From Bacillota bacterium (GTDB lineage Bacteria; Bacillota; Clostridia; Oscillospirales; Acutalibacteraceae), in contig JAEZYP010000030.1 in assembly GCA_023418995.1 (NCBI GenBank), positions 1 to 43,496 on the forward strand: a stretch of 43,496 bases of DNA, given 5' to 3'. The position numbers were made by a program, and so were the translations under genes. Under the pieces are notes generated by a model. The model made no database searches. It was not told the origin of the DNA and saw only the letters and a list, made by a program, of their open reading frames with translations. This document shows positions 40,712 through 43,496 of this stretch, piece after piece (position 1 is the stretch's first letter; each line of letters opens with the position of its first letter).

Positions 40712-43309
40712 ATGGTGACCTACCGACATAAGGATTTTCTGGAATTTATGCCCCATGTAAAAAAATACAGCAGGAGCATTTCCGCGCTTAACGACCAATG
40801 GGATAATGTAAAGCTGCTGTGTGAAATCGACTGCCCCGTACAGTCCAAAAAAATACTGCCCAGCATGGCAGTAATTCAGGACAGCTTTTATAATTTGCAG
40901 GAAGAACTCATTGACACCCTGATTACGGAGACCCTTAATAAAATGGAGCAAAAAACTGTATCCAAGGCGCAGGTTGCCGTAGATATTTTGGTTCGGAATC
41001 TGTACGAAAGAACGGCGGATGTCGGTTTTCTAGCCACAGATGACGAAATTCGCCGTTTTGTCAGCAAACGCGAGAGAACGCCGGAGGATCAGGTATATAT
41101 CATGAACCGCCTGCGCGAGTATGTCGCGAAATACTCCGTATATGAGGAAATAATTATACTGGATAAAGACTTTCATGTGCTGGCCAACCTTGATCAGGCA
41201 AATCCCATTGCGGGAACGCGGATATCCGACCCGCTTTTGGAGGAGGCTCTTACCACAAACGAAAGCTTTGTGGAGACCTTTCAGCAGTCTCCGCTTCAAT
41301 TCGGCAAGAAAAAGGCACATATCTTCTCCTGTAAAATAATAGGGGCAGACACGGAGGAGATCGTCGGCGTAATCTGCCTGTGCTTCCGCTTTGAAAACGA
41401 AATGCAGGGTATTTTTAAAAAGCTGTGCACCGATTACGACGGTTCAGTGATTCTGATCATTGACGAAAATAATACGGCGATCGCCAGCAGCGACGCAAAT
41501 CATGTTCCGGAAGGCATTCAGGTTGAGCCGGTGGGAGAAGGAAGAGACGGCGTTGTGTACTACCGCGGGCTGGAATACATTGCGAAAACCGTACCGACGC
41601 AGGGGTATCAGGGATATTTCGGGCTGGGCTGGAAGGGTCACGTAATGATACCACTGAAGCTCGCATTCAAGGAAAAAGCCGCCCTGAGCGACAGCAACCC
41701 TCAAATTATGACCGGTCTGATGAACAAAGCAGATTCTTTCTCCAAGGAGCTCAACGGCATTGTTGGCAAAACACAGGAGATCAACCATTCGCTGAAGCGT
41801 ATCGTTTACAACGGGCAGATACTGACCAAGGCGGATGACCTCAACGGCGAGTATTACAAGCTGAAGCCCCTGCTCGGCTCCATTGGCAAAATCGGAAGCG
41901 GCATTAGCCAGCTTTTTGAAAAATCGATCCAGAACCTGTTTACCACCGTTATTACAACCAGCCTGTTGGATGAGCGCTTTCTGGCTTCCCTCTGTATCGA
42001 TATTATGGACCGCAATCTATACGAGCGGTCGGACGATTGCCGGTGGTGGGCTCTGAATTCCACCTTCCGCACGATTATGGCCCACGAGGAAATTACGGAT
42101 ACCGATCGGGCAAGGCTGACCAAAATCCTGACTTATATCAACAGCCTCTATACCGTTTACAGCAATTTGTTTGTGTTCGATAAAAATGGCAGGATCGTCG
42201 CAGTCTCCAACCCCGAACGCAGCGGGGATATCGGCAAAATACTCGACGACAGCTACATTCGCCGTGTTCTAAACAATGCGCACGAAAACAAGTATTTTGT
42301 TTCCCATTTCGCCGCGAGCGAGCTTTATAATAACCGCCATACCTATATTTACAGCGCGTCGATTACGGACATTGCCAACAACAGGCTTACCGTGGGCGGA
42401 ATCGGTATTGTATTCGACAGCGAATTTCAGTTTGAAGCGATGCTCAGGGATTCCATCAAATCGAAGGAGGGTTCGTTCGCCCTGTTTGTGACACGGAGCG
42501 GAAAAGTGATTTCTTCCACCAGCAAAGCAATACAGCCGGGAAGCAAAATCAAACTGCCGCAGGAGCTGCTTGAGCTGGAAAACGGTGCTTCGGCGTCGCA
42601 GATTATGGTTTACGACGGCTGTTACTATGCCGTGGGCTGCGGCTGTTCTTCCAGCTACCGCGAGTACAAGAGCAGCGACGGCTACAAAAACGATCTTCTT
42701 GCGTTTGTATTTGAAAAGCTTGCCGATTACGAACAGGACAGCGCGGCAGTTTTAAAGCTTTGTGCTGTGGAGCAGTCTGACATCAATTTGGAGGAGAACA
42801 AGCCGCGCCAAAAGCTGGTTACCTTTCGAATTAATGATCAGCTGTTTGCTCTCGAGCAGTCCACTGTGGTGGAAGCGACCGACGCCGGGGGCATTATTCC
42901 AATCCCCGGCAAAAACAAGCTGATTAAGGGCGCGGTTTCCTATAATGATTCCTTTGTCGCAGTGGTGGATACCCACGCGATGCTCGGCAGGTCGGACGAA
43001 GAATTCGGGACGGCTTCTCATTTGCTGATTGTGAGACCGGACGAAAACACGCTGATCGCTCTTGAGGCGGATGAGCTGAACCATGTCCTTGAAGTCAATC
43101 AAAAGGACATCAGACCGGTACCGGAAATCGGAGGAAGCGCCTCTTCCGTCGATGGCATCGTTACCTTCCCGAACGCCGGAGGTCAGGCGATGCTGGTAAT
43201 CAATCCGCAGACTCTGATCTTAAAGCTGGAGCAGAACTCGCTGAGCAGCGACTGGGAGGAACTGCTTCCGCTGCTTGAAAAGATGCGGGCGGAGGAAAAG
43301 CCGGAATAA
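40712..43309 (+). CDS. Soluble double-sensor protein with C-terminal CheW domain
   Basis: The 865-residue protein has no signal peptide or membrane helix. Two related halves follow each other: residues about 60-330 and 400-670 share DILVRNLYER/DIMDRNLYER (91-100 and about 430-439), then a helical stretch and VYEEIIILDKDFHVLANL/VYSNLFVFDKNGRIVAVS, a cache/PAS-like strand pattern. A CheW domain occupies about 700-840 (KLVTFRINDQLFALEQSTVVEATDAGGIIPIPGKNKLIKGAVSY). It may be a cytoplasmic adaptor linking an internal signal to a CheA kinase. AAGGA precedes the ATG by nine bases. No other chemotaxis genes are in the window. Confidence 0.85.
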   Translation: MVTYRHKDFLEFMPHVKKYSRSISALNDQWDNVKLLCEIDCPVQSKKILPSMAVIQDSFYNLQEELIDTLITETLNKMEQKTVSKAQVAVDILVRNLYERTADVGFLATDDEIRRFVSKRERTPEDQVYIMNRLREYVAKYSVYEEIIILDKDFHVLANLDQANPIAGTRISDPLLEEALTTNESFVETFQQSPLQFGKKKAHIFSCKIIGADTEEIVGVICLCFRFENEMQGIFKKLCTDYDGSVILIIDENNTAIASSDANHVPEGIQVEPVGEGRDGVVYYRGLEYIAKTVPTQGYQGYFGLGWKGHVMIPLKLAFKEKAALSDSNPQIMTGLMNKADSFSKELNGIVGKTQEINHSLKRIVYNGQILTKADDLNGEYYKLKPLLGSIGKIGSGISQLFEKSIQNLFTTVITTSLLDERFLASLCIDIMDRNLYERSDDCRWWALNSTFRTIMAHEEITDTDRARLTKILTYINSLYTVYSNLFVFDKNGRIVAVSNPERSGDIGKILDDSYIRRVLNNAHENKYFVSHFAASELYNNRHTYIYSASITDIANNRLTVGGIGIVFDSEFQFEAMLRDSIKSKEGSFALFVTRSGKVISSTSKAIQPGSKIKLPQELLELENGASASQIMVYDGCYYAVGCGCSSSYREYKSSDGYKNDLLAFVFEKLADYEQDSAAVLKLCAVEQSDINLEENKPRQKLVTFRINDQLFALEQSTVVEATDAGGIIPIPGKNKLIKGAVSYNDSFVAVVDTHAMLGRSDEEFGTASHLLIVRPDENTLIALEADELNHVLEVNQKDIRPVPEIGGSASSVDGIVTFPNAGGQAMLVINPQTLILKLEQNSLSSDWEELLPLLEKMRAEEKPE

Positions 43310-43330
43310 CGGCATATAGCAAAAATGACA

Positions 43331-43365
43331 AAAAATCAGACTGGGATAATCTCAGCCTGATTTTT
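43331..43365. terminator. Bidirectional terminator
   Basis: AAAAATCAG (43331-43339) and CTGATTTTT (43357-43365) are exact inverted copies with an inner CTGGGA/CTCAG stem. U-runs lie on both strands, between the convergent CheW-fusion gene and the partial gene. Confidence 0.8.
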
Positions 43366-43397
43366 TGAAAGGAAGTTATGAAAAGTGTTAAGGAAAA

Positions 43398-43496
43398 TCA
43401 AGCAAAGGGATTCTCGTTGTGGTAAAGAAGGCTCTTGGGGCGGTTGAATTCGATGTCCTCCACGCCAAGGTAATCGAGCAGGGTGTACAGCGCCTT
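43398..43496 (-). CDS. 3' end of an unidentified gene
   Basis: The minus strand is open from the window edge to a TGA at 43400-43398 and gives 32 residues: ALYTLLDYLGVEDIEF, then NRPKSLLYHNENPFA. The codon use matches the core genes, and a terminator faces its stop. The fragment is too short for me to name a family. Confidence 0.6.
   Translation of the reverse strand, partial: KALYTLLDYLGVEDIEFNRPKSLLYHNENPFA

Overview
The window looks like a chromosomal segment of a strictly anaerobic Gram-positive of the class Clostridia, probably an Oscillospirales relative. The signs are strong AGGAGG-type ribosome-binding sites, frequent TTG starts, an [FeFe]-hydrogenase with an NAD(P)H-handling partner, YesM/YesN-type two-component regulators, lipoprotein-anchored sugar-binding proteins, and many mobilisation genes typical of clostridial conjugative elements. 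This is inferred from gene content; no rRNA or other taxonomic marker is present.

Layout. (1) About 1-19.1 kb is a mosaic accessory region. It holds an IS91-like element with an HUH transposase and a tyrosine recombinase, bounded by a newly noticed near-perfect terminal repeat (92-2389). Next come a three-Cys-motif (DUF5131) gene and a truncated Crp/Fnr regulator, then a remnant of a conjugative-element accessory module (toprim/DUF3991 protein, HipA-like kinase-fold protein, a truncated conserved protein). A compact integrative mobilizable element follows at about 6.9-12 kb: large serine recombinase, SHOCT-like small protein, HUH Rep/relaxase, FtsK/TcpA-type ATPase, a membrane protein and one unknown. 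After it are an AT-rich orphan gene, a secreted protein, and a restriction-modification operon (XRE regulator, nuclease-methyltransferase fusion, two-TRD specificity subunit). A 19-base copy of the 3' end of a tmRNA-like gene at 19084-19102 marks an integration scar.

(2) About 19.3-43.5 kb looks like core chromosome. In order it holds an RlmD-type rRNA methyltransferase, a lipoprotein, a Wzx/MATE-like flippase, a two-gene hydrogenase operon, a Cof-type HAD phosphatase, an APC amino-acid permease and a CmpB-like membrane protein. Next are a sensor kinase/AraC-type response regulator pair directly upstream of a sugar ABC transporter (binding protein plus two permeases, no ATPase), and two structured terminator-ended RNAs of unknown identity. 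The window ends with a MerR-regulated ABC exporter whose promoter has the classic 19-bp spacer, a long soluble protein with two related sensor halves and a CheW domain, and the 3' end of an unidentified gene.

How the genes work together. The sensor kinase and response regulator probably control the adjacent sugar importer, which must borrow an ATPase from elsewhere. The two hydrogenase genes overlap and probably form one electron-bifurcating or NAD(P)H-linked hydrogenase. The MerR protein probably controls its own ABC exporter. In the accessory region the serine recombinase is driven from a promoter nested inside a terminator hairpin, which would insulate excision/integration from the mobilisation operon. 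Start codons were re-chosen from Shine-Dalgarno and promoter positions where the longest reading frame was clearly wrong.
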